Below are positions 26,510-35,676 of a DNA stretch of 64,000 bases, piece by piece. The notes beneath the pieces are model-generated. The model saw only the letters and a list, made by a program, of their open reading frames with translations. It was not told where the DNA came from and ran no database searches. The first letter of the stretch is position 1; each line of letters begins with the position of its first letter. The translations under genes and the position numbers were made by a program. This DNA is from an uncultured Eubacteriales bacterium (GTDB taxonomy: Bacteria; Bacillota; Clostridia; Oscillospirales; Oscillospiraceae), in contig URDG01000004.1 of NCBI GenBank assembly GCA_900546515.1, positions 31,538-95,537 of the forward strand. The letters run 5' to 3'.

Positions 26510-28012
26510 TCAGTGCTTTTTATTCGGAACTTTTCTGCGTGATGCCGACTCCATAACAAGTCCTGTGCTGTAGTCGAGCTGGCGCGGCTGGCCGGGGTCA
26601 TTTTCGCGCTGCCTTGTCCAGCCGTCATTTTCCCACCGCGGCTGGCGGTCAGTCCGCCACGGCCTTGCGGCCCACTGATAGCCGCGGTACAGGTCGCGCG
26701 TGACATTCATATGCTCAAGAAGCTTGTCGTGCAGTGAATTACGTATCTCCGCATAATCGGGATCATATATGAGATTATGCATCTCGTCCGGGTCGCGTCT
26801 GAGGTCGTACAGCTCATCCGTATCAAGAAGATGTATTGCTAGCTTCATATTGTCGTCGATTATGGCGCGCATCATCTGCAGGCCGCCGTAGCCGTCATGG
26901 TCGACCTCGTAGCGTGTGAACTCGACATAAACCTCATCGTTTATGCGCGTATCCACATCATATATCTGACTGAGCATGCTCCGGCCTTCGATCGCCACCG
27001 GAATATGAAGGCCGAAATAATCCAGCACAGTCGGTGCTATATCAATGTGTGAAGCCGGATAATTGACGACTTTCCCCTGCTCCCCGCCCTTGATTATCAG
27101 CGGGATATTCGCAACTTCACGGTATACCGCCGCGTTTTTCTGCTGGAGCCTGTGAGCGCCGAGCATGTCGCCGTGGTCGGAAGTGAAAATTATCATGGCG
27201 TCAGGCGCACTTTTCCGTATCTCGTCGAGCACGCGGCCTATCTCATAGTCAACGAAGCTGTTGCAGCCAAGAAACAGCGCGAGCTTTTTCGACGGACTGT
27301 TGATCTCGTCTGCGCTTTTGTTCATGGCGTCGCCGGCCCACAGCCGCTGCATAAGCGGTTTATCGGTCAAGGGGTCCGAAAATTTCGGGCTGTCCTTGAA
27401 TTTAAAATCCTTATACATGGTGTTGTACGGCGCCGGACATATGCACGGCCCGTGCGGCTCGTCGTAGGACACCGTAAGGAAGAAGTCCTCATCTCCATAT
27501 TCGCGGAGGAAAGATACCGCGCGGTCAGAGCAGCGGTGGGCATAGGTCATTTCTTCTCCCCAATCGCTGTCGTATGCAGTATCCGATTTACGGGAACGCA
27601 TGCGCTGTTCCGGAGTCAGCTCATCCAGAAAGCACTTCATATCATACCAGTACTTTTCATCCCAGCCGTCCGGACAGATACCGTAGCCGAAATAATCGCC
27701 GCCGTCAAGATGCCATTTTCCTATATAACCGCTGTGTATGCCGCCTGAGGTGAGATACTGGCCTATGGTCTTCACATCCTCGCGGAACGCCATGCAGTTT
27801 GTGACCATACCGTTCGTGTGAGGCGCGGTACCCGTAAAGATTGCGCTGCGCGCCGGACCGCACACGGGCTGGCAGCTGTACGCATTTTCATATTGTATAC
27901 CTTCTGCCGCCAGCCTGTCCAGATTCGGTGTTTTCATGCGCGGATCGCCGTAGCAGCCGAGCATGTCCTTGCGGGTGGTATCGGTCATTATAAGAACCAG
28001 CTGTTTTTTCAT
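26510..28012 (-). CDS. Cytosolic type I sulfatase
   Basis: A 500-aa sulfatase that hydrolyses sulfate esters. The formylglycine site is Cys-type, CGPAR in QPVCGPARSAIFTG, which in anaerobes is matured by a radical-SAM enzyme. Other hallmarks are MTDTTRKDMLGCYG, GKWHLDGGDY, SYDEPHGP and FTSDHGDMLGAH. There is no signal peptide, so it acts inside the cell. The ATG at 28012 is 8 bases after the tctA stop with GCGGAG upstream. As last gene of the LacI-TctCBA operon it should act on the imported compound. The C-terminal 60 residues are basic and aromatic. Confidence 0.88.
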   Translation of the reverse strand: MKKQLVLIMTDTTRKDMLGCYGDPRMKTPNLDRLAAEGIQYENAYSCQPVCGPARSAIFTGTAPHTNGMVTNCMAFREDVKTIGQYLTSGGIHSGYIGKWHLDGGDYFGYGICPDGWDEKYWYDMKCFLDELTPEQRMRSRKSDTAYDSDWGEEMTYAHRCSDRAVSFLREYGDEDFFLTVSYDEPHGPCICPAPYNTMYKDFKFKDSPKFSDPLTDKPLMQRLWAGDAMNKSADEINSPSKKLALFLGCNSFVDYEIGRVLDEIRKSAPDAMIIFTSDHGDMLGAHRLQQKNAAVYREVANIPLIIKGGEQGKVVNYPASHIDIAPTVLDYFGLHIPVAIEGRSMLSQIYDVDTRINDEVYVEFTRYEVDHDGYGGLQMMRAIIDDNMKLAIHLLDTDELYDLRRDPDEMHNLIYDPDYAEIRNSLHDKLLEHMNVTRDLYRGYQWAARPWRTDRQPRWENDGWTRQRENDPGQPRQLDYSTGLVMESASRRKVPNKKH

Positions 28013-28020
28013 TGGCTTTC

Positions 28021-29508
28021 TCACTCCGCCTTTTTCCTAGCGGCAAAAAGCTTCTTTATAAACGGCGACACCAGCAGGATCAGCGAAACGGCAATAATAA
28101 TGCAGCTTACCGGGCGCGTGACAAAAATAGACGCGCTGCCCTGAGCAAGAGAAAGCGAACGGCGGAGATTGGCCTCCATCGTGCTGCCGAGAACCATTGA
28201 GACTATCATCGGCGGCATCGGGAAATCAAGCCTTTTCAGAATGAACGCCGCGACGCCGAAGCCCATCATGAGTATAATATTGAAGGAATATCCGGAAATT
28301 GCAAACGCGCCGACAGAGCACAGTACAATGATGCACGGCAGCAGGATTATTTCCGGGATCTGTGCTACCTTGGCAAATCCGCGTGTGAATAGCAGTCCCT
28401 GCAGCACCATGATGATGTTTATGACAAAAAGTCCGCCCATTATGGCATATACCCATACTTTGTCATCCGTGAAGAGCGCCATGCCGGGCGTGATGCCCTG
28501 CATCGTGAGCGCGCCGAGAAGCACGGCGACGCTGGAGTCGCCCGGTATGCCGAGCGTCAGCGCAGGAATGAGCGCGCCGCCGCTGACCGCGTTATTGCCG
28601 GCCTCGGGCGCGATAACGCCTTCGATCTCGCCCTTTCCGAAGGTCTCCGGGTGCTTTGAGCTGCGCTTTGCCTCGTTATAGGAGAGCGTTGCGGAGATGA
28701 CCGCGCCCGTGCCGGGTATCGCGCCGATGAGCGTTCCGATGACGGAGCTCTTGAGCATGGTCTTCCAGTATTTCAGAAGCTCACGCACCTTGACAGTGCT
28801 CTTCTGGATATCCATCTGTTTTGCGGTCCCATGGGAGAGCGCCTTCACATCAAGACTCTTGGAGAGCACCTCGGCAAACGCAAACACGCCGAGCATTACA
28901 ATGACAGGCGCAATACCGGCCTGAAGCTTGAAGTTGCCGAATATGAAGCGGTTCGAGCCGTCGGTTATATCGGTGCCAACAGTAGAGAGCAGGAGCCCCA
29001 GCATGGCCATGATAATACCCTTTACCACATTATCCCCGGAGACGGAGATAATAGTTGCAAGGCCGAATATGCAGAGTGCAAAATATTCCGGCGAGGCAAA
29101 ATTCATCGCCGCCTTTGCGATATACGGTGCAAGGAAGATGAGCACAAATGAGCTGAACATGCCGCCGAAGCCGGATGCGATGAGCGCCGCCTTCAATGCG
29201 TCCGCCGCGCGCCCCTGCTGGGCCATCGGATAGCCGTCTATCATTGTGCAGCAGGCCGACGGCGTCCCCGGCGTATTGATAAGTATGGCTGAGATCGAGC
29301 CGCCGAACAGAGCACCGCAGAATGTGCCGAGCAGCAGATACATGCCGGAAACCGAATCCATGCCGAACGTGAACGGGAGAAGCACGGAAATTGCAAAAAC
29401 GCCGCTCAGACCGGGCATAGCTCCGATTATGATACCGGCAGCCACGCCGATGCACATCATAAGTATGCTTGTTGGTGCGACGATCTGTCCTAAAATCGTT
29501 AAAAACAT
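28021..29508 (-). CDS. tctA: Tripartite tricarboxylate transporter, large membrane subunit TctA
   Basis: A 495-aa permease with about 12 helices, the transport channel of a TTT system that uses a periplasmic-type binding protein to take up carboxylates or other organic anions. Family features include GAMPGLSGVFAISVLLPFTFGMD and GSISAILINTPGTPSACCTMIDGYPM, repeated in the second half as IPGTGAVISATLSY and PALTLGIPGDSSVAVLLGAL. An AGGAGAG ribosome site is present. It forms an operon with tctB and tctC and precedes the sulfatase. Confidence 0.95.
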   Translation of the reverse strand: MFLTILGQIVAPTSILMMCIGVAAGIIIGAMPGLSGVFAISVLLPFTFGMDSVSGMYLLLGTFCGALFGGSISAILINTPGTPSACCTMIDGYPMAQQGRAADALKAALIASGFGGMFSSFVLIFLAPYIAKAAMNFASPEYFALCIFGLATIISVSGDNVVKGIIMAMLGLLLSTVGTDITDGSNRFIFGNFKLQAGIAPVIVMLGVFAFAEVLSKSLDVKALSHGTAKQMDIQKSTVKVRELLKYWKTMLKSSVIGTLIGAIPGTGAVISATLSYNEAKRSSKHPETFGKGEIEGVIAPEAGNNAVSGGALIPALTLGIPGDSSVAVLLGALTMQGITPGMALFTDDKVWVYAIMGGLFVINIIMVLQGLLFTRGFAKVAQIPEIILLPCIIVLCSVGAFAISGYSFNIILMMGFGVAAFILKRLDFPMPPMIVSMVLGSTMEANLRRSLSLAQGSASIFVTRPVSCIIIAVSLILLVSPFIKKLFAARKKAE

Positions 29509-29524
29509 TGTCTATTCTCTCCTT

Positions 29525-29998
29525 TCAGGGCAGCATGACTTTCAGGACGAACACAAAAACGGCGTATATGAAGAAAGAAAACAGATACACATAGAGATAA
29601 TACTGCCACTTTCTGCACCGCAGTATGCCAAGGGTCAACGGCACCATTATGACCGTAGACCATATGAATCCTATCTTATTGAAAAGGACATAGTAAATTA
29701 TCGCTGCGACCGTCAGCAGCAGCGGTGTGAGCTCACGGCGAAGATCAAGCTTCTCGCTCTTCTCCGAGCTCTTCGGGAGTCTGGCCAGTGCAGTCAGCTC
29801 TTTTATAAGTCCCAGCACGCCGCATATTCCGATAACTATTATCGTCAGGCGCGGAAACGTCTGTGCCGTAAAGCCGATATTGCTGTTCCAAGTGGATATT
29901 TTTATCTGCGCAGGTATTATCCAAAAATACATTGCAACCGAGAAAACGGTAAAAAAGACATAGCCGATGATACTTTTCAGGATTTTGCTTCGTTCCAT
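29525..29998 (-). CDS. tctB: Tripartite tricarboxylate transporter, small membrane subunit TctB
   Basis: A 157-aa membrane protein with four helices (about 10-30, 45-70, 90-110 and 125-150), the small subunit of the TTT system. FTAQTFPRLTIIVIGICGVLGL is typical of the family's second helix region, where a Phe-Pro-Arg follows the first loop. The ATG at 29998 has GGAGGTG upstream; an in-frame start eight codons earlier lies on top of that site. It sits 16 bases before tctA. Confidence 0.85.
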   Translation of the reverse strand: MERSKILKSIIGYVFFTVFSVAMYFWIIPAQIKISTWNSNIGFTAQTFPRLTIIVIGICGVLGLIKELTALARLPKSSEKSEKLDLRRELTPLLLTVAAIIYYVLFNKIGFIWSTVIMVPLTLGILRCRKWQYYLYVYLFSFFIYAVFVFVLKVMLP

Positions 29999-30031
29999 AA
30001 GGCGGCACCTCCATGCCCGCATCCTAATTGA

Positions 30032-30058
30032 CCCTGCCGCACTGTCCGTGCGGCAGGG
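30032..30058 (-). other. Intercistronic hairpin between tctC and tctB
   Basis: An 11-base-pair perfect GC-rich stem (CCCTGCCGCAC, 30032-30042 with 30048-30058) lies in the gap after tctC without a following T run. Such hairpins usually protect the upstream binding-protein message and reduce expression of the membrane genes. Confidence 0.7.
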
Positions 30059-30088
30059 CCGGTGTAGGTTAGATTATTGTTTATCCGT

Positions 30089-31168
30089 TCAAGAGGCAAG
30101 CATGCCAAGCTCGCCGAGCAGCTGCTCATATATGCCGCGTGCATCAACGAGAAGCTGTGTTATGTCCTCTTCGGTCCATTCCTCGTCGAGAGTGCCGAGA
30201 CCGTTGGAGACAAGGTAATTGCGATAGGACTCATTCTGGACGCCGGCATTGATCTGCTGGGAGAGCCAGTTCACGATGTCGTCGGGAGTGTCCTTGGGAA
30301 CTGCGACCCACTTGTATGCCATGAACACATCGAGATAATCGCTGTCAACGCCGAACTCGGTGATGCAGGGAACATCCTCAAGCCCCTCCCAGGGAGTGGA
30401 GCTGAAGGTCACTATCGGGGTAAGCTCGCCTGACTTGGACTTGGTGAGCGCTTCGTTTGCGTCGATGAGCGCCCAGTCTATCTCGCCGTTGAGAACAGCG
30501 GTGAGCATTTCGGCGCTGCCGTTGTAAGCGACGAATTCGCCGGCGGTGCTGCCGAGCTCAGGGAGAATCTTCATGCATGCAAGGTGGCCGATGCCGCCGA
30601 CGCCGGAGGAATGGCTGTAGGTGAAGCGGTCGCCGGAGGTGATAGCGGAGATCCAGTCGTCCGCATTCTTGATGTCGGAGTCAGGGCTTACGCAGACAAC
30701 AAGGCTCACAGGGGGAGCCATCATGGCTATGTGGCGGAAGCTGTCCATGTCATAGGTCAGCTCTGTGGTGGCGGGCTTGATGATCATGCCTGCAAAGGAG
30801 CAGGTGAGCATCGTGAGACCGTCGCCGGGACGGCTTGCAGCCTCGGCATGGCCGATGGTGTGAGTTGCGCCGGCAATGTTCTCAATAACGACGTTGCCGC
30901 CGAAATCGCAGACGTCGGAGAGTGCGCGGGTGATGACGTCAAGCGCTGCGCCCGCAGGGCCGGGAACGATCCAGGAAATGTTGCCGTTGGGGTATCCGTC
31001 CGGCTTTGCGTAGGAGCCGTCTGCGTTCTCTGCCGGAGTCTCCGCTGCGGGAGTAGTCTCGGCTTCAGAAGCGGGTGCTTCGGTCGCTGCCGGTGCTTCG
31101 GTGCTTCCGCAGGCGCAGAGTGCGAGCACCATGCAGAGCACGAGGAGAAGTGCTGTCAGTTTTTTCAT
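30089..31168 (-). CDS. tctC: TctC-type substrate-binding lipoprotein
   Basis: A 359-aa extracytoplasmic solute receptor. The signal peptide ends in the lipobox LCAC, with lipid-modified Cys at about residue 19, followed by a low-complexity Ala/Glu/Pro/Thr linker to about residue 50. The mature part has the TctC/Bug fold: WIVPGPAGAALDVITRAL, VVIENIAGATHTIGHAEAA, FTYSHSSGVGGIGHLA and the late YKWVAVPKDTPDDIV. It delivers an organic anion to TctAB. The link with a sulfatase and a sugar isomerase suggests a sulfated ligand (inference). Confidence 0.92.
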   Translation of the reverse strand: MKKLTALLLVLCMVLALCACGSTEAPAATEAPASEAETTPAAETPAENADGSYAKPDGYPNGNISWIVPGPAGAALDVITRALSDVCDFGGNVVIENIAGATHTIGHAEAASRPGDGLTMLTCSFAGMIIKPATTELTYDMDSFRHIAMMAPPVSLVVCVSPDSDIKNADDWISAITSGDRFTYSHSSGVGGIGHLACMKILPELGSTAGEFVAYNGSAEMLTAVLNGEIDWALIDANEALTKSKSGELTPIVTFSSTPWEGLEDVPCITEFGVDSDYLDVFMAYKWVAVPKDTPDDIVNWLSQQINAGVQNESYRNYLVSNGLGTLDEEWTEEDITQLLVDARGIYEQLLGELGMLAS

Positions 31169-31233
31169 GTTATGACCTCTTTTTCTTTCTTTTTTTATAT
31201 TCAGACGGTGTGCACCAGCCGTCTGGTTTACTA

Positions 31234-32085
31234 TTAAGTATTCTCTGCCGAAATGGATCTCACCATGGCGAGAACGCCTCTGATCTCTTTTTCCATAAGC
31301 TCGGCAGACATATGCGGTCCCGGCGCGTATTCAAGTATCCACTCAGCATCCGGGGAGTATTTCTCCATCAGCGTGAAGAGCCGCCGCCAGTCGTCGTCAT
31401 TGTAGAAGCAGCCGGGCTCAAATACGGGCCGGTGGGAATCGGCGATACCGTTATTATTATTGATATGGTAGCCCTCGATGCGCGTTCCCAGAGTGCGGAT
31501 GAGCCGTTCCATATCCCAGTTCTGGAGGAAAGCATGTCCGGTGTCTATAAGACTGCCCACGCTGGCGGGCAGAGAATTTATAAGGCTTATATACTGATCC
31601 TCATCAAAAAGGACGTTGCCCTCAGAGGGTACGCCGACATTTTCAACACAGAGATGAACGCCGCGCCGGGCTGCGGCCTCGGCAACTTCACATATCGTAT
31701 CATGCACGTTTGCGCGCAGCGTATTCCTGTCCGCGTTCTGATCGAAGTCCTGATTGGTATGCATCACCATGGAATTTCCGTGAAAGTCATTATAGAACGC
31801 AAAAGCTTCCTCAAATCCCTCGGTGACTATCCGGTGCGCTTCGGTACCGGCGGGACTTGTCGCGTCTATCTCACGGAAAGGCCCGTGGAATGTCCTGTAA
31901 TACGGCGAAAGCTTTTCCTTCCACGGGGCAAGCTCAGGAAGAAAATGCGGCTTCACAGCGGAAAAATGCGTGTGCATTGCAAGCTCGACGCCGATGTTCT
32001 CATCACGCACGCTCTCAAGTATTTTCAGCAGAAGTTCATAATCGTTCTGTCCGACACAGTAGACGGAGATCATAAGATGTTTCAT
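31234..32085 (-). CDS. Sugar phosphate isomerase/epimerase (xylose-isomerase-like TIM barrel)
   Basis: A 283-aa AP-endonuclease-2-like TIM barrel. Metal ligands are visible in order: Glu in LCVENVG, Asp/His in LIDTGHAF, His in GYHINNNNG and Glu in WILEYAPGPH. This family includes sugar isomerases, epimerases and inosose-type enzymes; the exact substrate cannot be told. The start at 32085 places AAGGAG 12 bases upstream. It lies between the LacI regulator and tctC and probably handles a product of the imported compound. Confidence 0.85.
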   Translation of the reverse strand: MKHLMISVYCVGQNDYELLLKILESVRDENIGVELAMHTHFSAVKPHFLPELAPWKEKLSPYYRTFHGPFREIDATSPAGTEAHRIVTEGFEEAFAFYNDFHGNSMVMHTNQDFDQNADRNTLRANVHDTICEVAEAAARRGVHLCVENVGVPSEGNVLFDEDQYISLINSLPASVGSLIDTGHAFLQNWDMERLIRTLGTRIEGYHINNNNGIADSHRPVFEPGCFYNDDDWRRLFTLMEKYSPDAEWILEYAPGPHMSAELMEKEIRGVLAMVRSISAENT

Positions 32086-32147
32086 AAGCAGCAAAAGCTC
32101 CTTTTCATCAGCGCGGCCATACAAACGGCCGCACCGTCAATTTCATT

Positions 32148-33170
32148 TTATCGTTTTTTGCAGGGCCCGCAGGTGTCCCTGTTGGAGAGAGAATACGGCA
32201 GCTCCAGCTTCATGGGCAGGGTGTGCCCCTTTTCAATGCGGTCCACCAGTATTTTCGCCGCCTGCTTGCCAAGTTCATCTATGGGAATATGCACGGTAGT
32301 GAGCATCGGCATGAAGTAGCGCGCAGCCTCGACATCGTCCACACTGATGACGGACAGATCTTCCGGGACCTTGATCCTGTGCTCGTGGGCACATTTGATG
32401 CATCCAATCGCCGCAGCATCATTCGAGCAGAATATCGCCGTACACTGCGTGCCGCGTTTGAAGAGCGTCTGCGCGCCGTAATATCCGCCTTCTATCGTCT
32501 GCTTGATGTTGACGATCATGCTGCGGTCAAGCGCGATGCCGCGCTTTGCAAGCGAGTCGCAATAGCTGTTGTACCGCACTTCCCCGCTCACAGCGCCGAG
32601 ATACGCGATGCCTGTGTGGCCAAGCGAAAAAAGCGTGTCCATTGCGAGTATACCTGCGCCGTATCCGTCGCAGTACACGGCGTCATGCTTGCCATGGATA
32701 GGCAGCAGGCCGACATAGACCACGTTCTGCTGCGCCTCGAACACAGCCTGCACCTCGGGGCGCTCAAACCTGCCCAGAACGGCAAGCCCTTTTATCTGCT
32801 GCGCCTTGAGCTCTGCCGCGAACGACTGCTTTCTCAGCTCCTCGGCATAGTAGGTGCACTTGAGCACATATCCCTTTTTATAAGCTTCCGATTCTATCGC
32901 TCTCGAAAGCTCCGTAAAAAACATGTTGTTTTTATTGTTGCTGCGCGCAAATATGCAGGCATAGTATTTCTGCGCTGCCGACTTGGGCGCCGGGTCAGAC
33001 GTCCGCAGGCGCCTGGCGTTTGAGTTCGGAACATATCCGGTCTCGCGGATTATCTGCCAGATGCGTTCGCTCACTTCTTTGCTGGCGGATTTTGTATCTC
33101 TGTCGTTCAGCACGCGCGAGACTGTGGCCACCGATACTCCCGCGAGCTGTGCTATATCCTTCAAGGTCAT
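32148..33170 (-). CDS. LacI-family transcription regulator
   Basis: A 340-aa repressor. The N-terminal helix-turn-helix is MTLKDIAQLAGVSVATVSRV followed by LNDRD, with the hinge near YVPNSNARRLRTSD. The periplasmic-binding-protein-like effector domain follows (GYGAGILAMDTLFSLGHTGI, AIFCSNDAAAIG, DLSVISVDDVEAARYF, IPIDELGKQAAKILVDRIE). It is the first gene of the isomerase-TctCBA-sulfatase operon and probably regulates it in response to a sugar-like ligand, with autoregulation likely. Confidence 0.94.
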   Translation of the reverse strand: MTLKDIAQLAGVSVATVSRVLNDRDTKSASKEVSERIWQIIRETGYVPNSNARRLRTSDPAPKSAAQKYYACIFARSNNKNNMFFTELSRAIESEAYKKGYVLKCTYYAEELRKQSFAAELKAQQIKGLAVLGRFERPEVQAVFEAQQNVVYVGLLPIHGKHDAVYCDGYGAGILAMDTLFSLGHTGIAYLGAVSGEVRYNSYCDSLAKRGIALDRSMIVNIKQTIEGGYYGAQTLFKRGTQCTAIFCSNDAAAIGCIKCAHEHRIKVPEDLSVISVDDVEAARYFMPMLTTVHIPIDELGKQAAKILVDRIEKGHTLPMKLELPYSLSNRDTCGPCKKR

Positions 33171-33237
33171 GCTGCTTCTCCTTCCGGACTTCCGGGCGCT
33201 GCTGCCCGGTCTTCATATTATTATGGACTGAAACGAG

Positions 33238-33339
33238 ATGGCGTTTACCTGTAGGTCAAAGCGTTTGTCAGCACAAACCTCATTTAGAATTATATTGGCG
33301 GATAACGCAAAAGTCCACAGCTGATTGAGTAAACGTTAT
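33238..33339 (-). promoter_or_regulatory. Promoter and candidate operators of the LacI-TctCBA-sulfatase operon
   Basis: On the minus strand TGGACT (33312-33317), 17 bases and TATAAT (33289-33294) form a good promoter. Related motifs with an AACG/CGTT core surround it: GTAAACGTTAT (33329-33339), GTAAACGCCAT on the minus strand (33238-33248), and CGTTTG and AACGCAAAA variants near 33261 and 33305. They are candidate LacI-family operators. The whole gap 33171-33582 contains only this and the next promoter. Confidence 0.6.
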
Positions 33340-33479
33340 CTATAAGTTACGTTGATAATACCGGCGTATTATAGCAGAAAATGCAGGCTTTTCACAACGC
33401 AAAAAGTAAAAACGTGCTCCCCGTCAGGATGTCCGCGGCACGCTTTATATCATTGCAGCGATATTTGATAAAAATGTAG

Positions 33480-33509
33480 TTGCAAACTATGGCAGTAATA
33501 GTGTATAAT
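33480..33509 (+). promoter_or_regulatory. Promoter of the EF-G-like gene
   Basis: TTGCAA, an 18-base spacer and TATAAT lie about 74 bases before the ATG. The gene's ribosome site is GAGAGGAAG. Confidence 0.7.
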
Positions 33510-33582
33510 AAATCGGAAATGCTGAAAAACCTTTTTTCACATATTAGCTATACACAACACATCAACAGAGAGGAAGCAACAC

Positions 33583-35595
33583 ATGGAAACCAAAAACATT
33601 CGCAACATCTGTCTGCTGGGTCACGGCAACAACGGCAAGACCAGTCTTGCCGAAAGCATGCTGTATGTCACCGGCGCAATCGACCGTATGGGCAAGGTCG
33701 CTGACGGCAACACCGTCTGCGATTATGACGCTGAGGAAATAGCCCGTCAGATAACTATCTCCACCGCCATCGCACCCGTGAACTACTCCGGCTGCAAGAT
33801 CAACGTTCTTGACTGCCCCGGTTATTTTGACTTTGTGGGCGACATGCTCTGCTCACTGCGCGCAGTCGAAGCCGGTATGATCGTTACTTCTGCCAAGGAC
33901 ACCTCCGAGTCCATCCCCGTCGGCGCACAGCGCTGCTGGAACTATCTCAAGGCCGCTTCCCTGCCTGTAATGTTTGCGATCTCCAAGTGCAACGAGGAGC
34001 ACGGCGATTACTTTAAGGCGCTTGAGACCCTCAAGGGCAAGTACGGCACCAGCCTCTGCCCCGTCACCATCCCCACCTCCGACGGCACCGGCGTTATTGA
34101 CCTTGTGCACAACGCCGCATACATCACCAAGGGCAGCAAGACCGAGAAGACCGCTATCCCCGCAGCCGATGCAGATCATGCGGAAGAGCTGCGCGCAGAG
34201 CTCATGGAAGCCGCTGCAGGCGCTACCGAAGAGCTCATGGAAAAGTTCTTTGAGACCATGGAGCTTGATGAGGCCGACATCGTTGAAGGTCTCAAGGCCG
34301 GTGTCAAAGACCGCTCCGTCATCCCCGTGTTTGCAAGCGACGCTATGACCAACGTCGGCACCGCAGCCATTCTGCAGGGCATTGCAGACTACTGCCCCGC
34401 GCCCGCAGAGAAGAACGACGGCGTGCTCGGCTTCGTATTCAAGACCGTTTCCGATAAATTCGGCAAGTTCAGCTTCGTGAAGGTCCTCTCCGGCAAGATC
34501 ACCGCCGGTATGTCCCTGTACAATCTCCGCGCCTCCTCCAACGACAAGCTCGGCCGTCTTTACACCATGTGCGGCAAGAAGACCACCGACGTCACCGAGG
34601 TCTGCTGCGGCGATATCGTCGCCATCGGCAAGATGGACTGGAAGACCGGCGACACCGTGACCGACGACAAGAACGGCACCGAGCTTCCCGCAGTAGAGAT
34701 CCCCGATCCCTGCTACTCAATGGCTATCGCCCCCAAGACCAAGGGTCAGGACGACAAGGTCGCAGGCGGTCTGTCCAAGCTCAATGAAGAGGATATCTCT
34801 TTCACTCTCGTCAACAACGCCGAGACCCACCAGATGGTCATTTCCGGCGCAGGCGATATTCAGATCGGCGTTCTGTGCTCCAAGCTCAAGAATCTCTACA
34901 ACGTTGAGACCGAGCTCAAGCCCGCGCGCGTTGCATACCGCGAAAAAATCAAGGGCAGAGTCGAAGCTCACGGCCGTCACAAGAAGCAGTCCGGCGGTTC
35001 CGGCCAGTTCGGCGACGTTTGGATCCGCTTCGAGCCGCAGGACGAGCAGGACGACATGATCTTCGCAGAGGAAGTCTTCGGCGGCTCCGTCCCCAAGAAC
35101 TTCTTCCCCTCCGTCGAAAAGGGTCTGCGCAACGCAGTCACCAAGGGCGTTCTCGCCGGCTATCCTCTGGTCGGTCTGAAAGCCACTCTGTACGATGGCT
35201 CCTATCATCCCGTCGACTCCAACGATATGGCGTTCCAGACCGCTGCACGTCTGGCATATCAGGACGGTATCCCCAAGGCAAAGCCCACCATCCTTGAGCC
35301 TATCGGACAGCTGTTTGTCACCATCCCCGACGAGTATCAGGGCGCTATCATCGGCGACATCAACTCCAAGCGCCGCGGCACCATGATGGGCTCCATGCCC
35401 GCATCCGACGGTATGGTCACCATCGAGGCCGAGGTTCCTCTCGCCGAGATGAGCACCTACACCATCGACCTGCGCTCCATGACTCAGGGCGCCGGCTCCT
35501 TCACCTGCAAGTTCATCCGCTACGAGGAAGCTCCCGGCAACGTCCAGCAGAAGGTCATCGAAGAGGCAAAGGCTCAGGCTGAGGCCGAAGGCTGA
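33583..35595 (+). CDS. EF-G-like translational GTPase, divergent G4 motif
   Basis: A 670-aa EF-G-type GTPase related to the second EF-G paralogues of Clostridia. Motifs: G1 GHGNNGKTS, G2-like RQITIS, G3 DCPGYFDF; domains II-V include VAYREKIKGRVEAHGRHKKQ, GQFGDVWIRFEP and SKRRGTMMGS. G4 reads SKCN where EF-G has NKxD, so the Asp that selects guanine is Asn. Codon use is strongly biased (AAG, GCC, CTC, ATC), suggesting high expression. Own promoter and terminator make it monocistronic. Canonical EF-G is expected elsewhere in the genome. Confidence 0.88.
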   Translation: METKNIRNICLLGHGNNGKTSLAESMLYVTGAIDRMGKVADGNTVCDYDAEEIARQITISTAIAPVNYSGCKINVLDCPGYFDFVGDMLCSLRAVEAGMIVTSAKDTSESIPVGAQRCWNYLKAASLPVMFAISKCNEEHGDYFKALETLKGKYGTSLCPVTIPTSDGTGVIDLVHNAAYITKGSKTEKTAIPAADADHAEELRAELMEAAAGATEELMEKFFETMELDEADIVEGLKAGVKDRSVIPVFASDAMTNVGTAAILQGIADYCPAPAEKNDGVLGFVFKTVSDKFGKFSFVKVLSGKITAGMSLYNLRASSNDKLGRLYTMCGKKTTDVTEVCCGDIVAIGKMDWKTGDTVTDDKNGTELPAVEIPDPCYSMAIAPKTKGQDDKVAGGLSKLNEEDISFTLVNNAETHQMVISGAGDIQIGVLCSKLKNLYNVETELKPARVAYREKIKGRVEAHGRHKKQSGGSGQFGDVWIRFEPQDEQDDMIFAEEVFGGSVPKNFFPSVEKGLRNAVTKGVLAGYPLVGLKATLYDGSYHPVDSNDMAFQTAARLAYQDGIPKAKPTILEPIGQLFVTIPDEYQGAIIGDINSKRRGTMMGSMPASDGMVTIEAEVPLAEMSTYTIDLRSMTQGAGSFTCKFIRYEEAPGNVQQKVIEEAKAQAEAEG

Positions 35596-35611
35596 TAATA
35601 CAAAAACTTAT

Positions 35612-35644
35612 CTGGCGGGCTTATTAAAGCCCGCCAGTATTTTC
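35612..35644 (+). terminator. Terminator of the EF-G-like gene
   Basis: An 11-base-pair perfect stem (CTGGCGGGCTT, 35612-35622 with 35627-35637) followed by TATTTT. Confidence 0.85.
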
Positions 35645-35676
35645 AACACAACAATTTCCTATAAGGAGGCCGTCAT

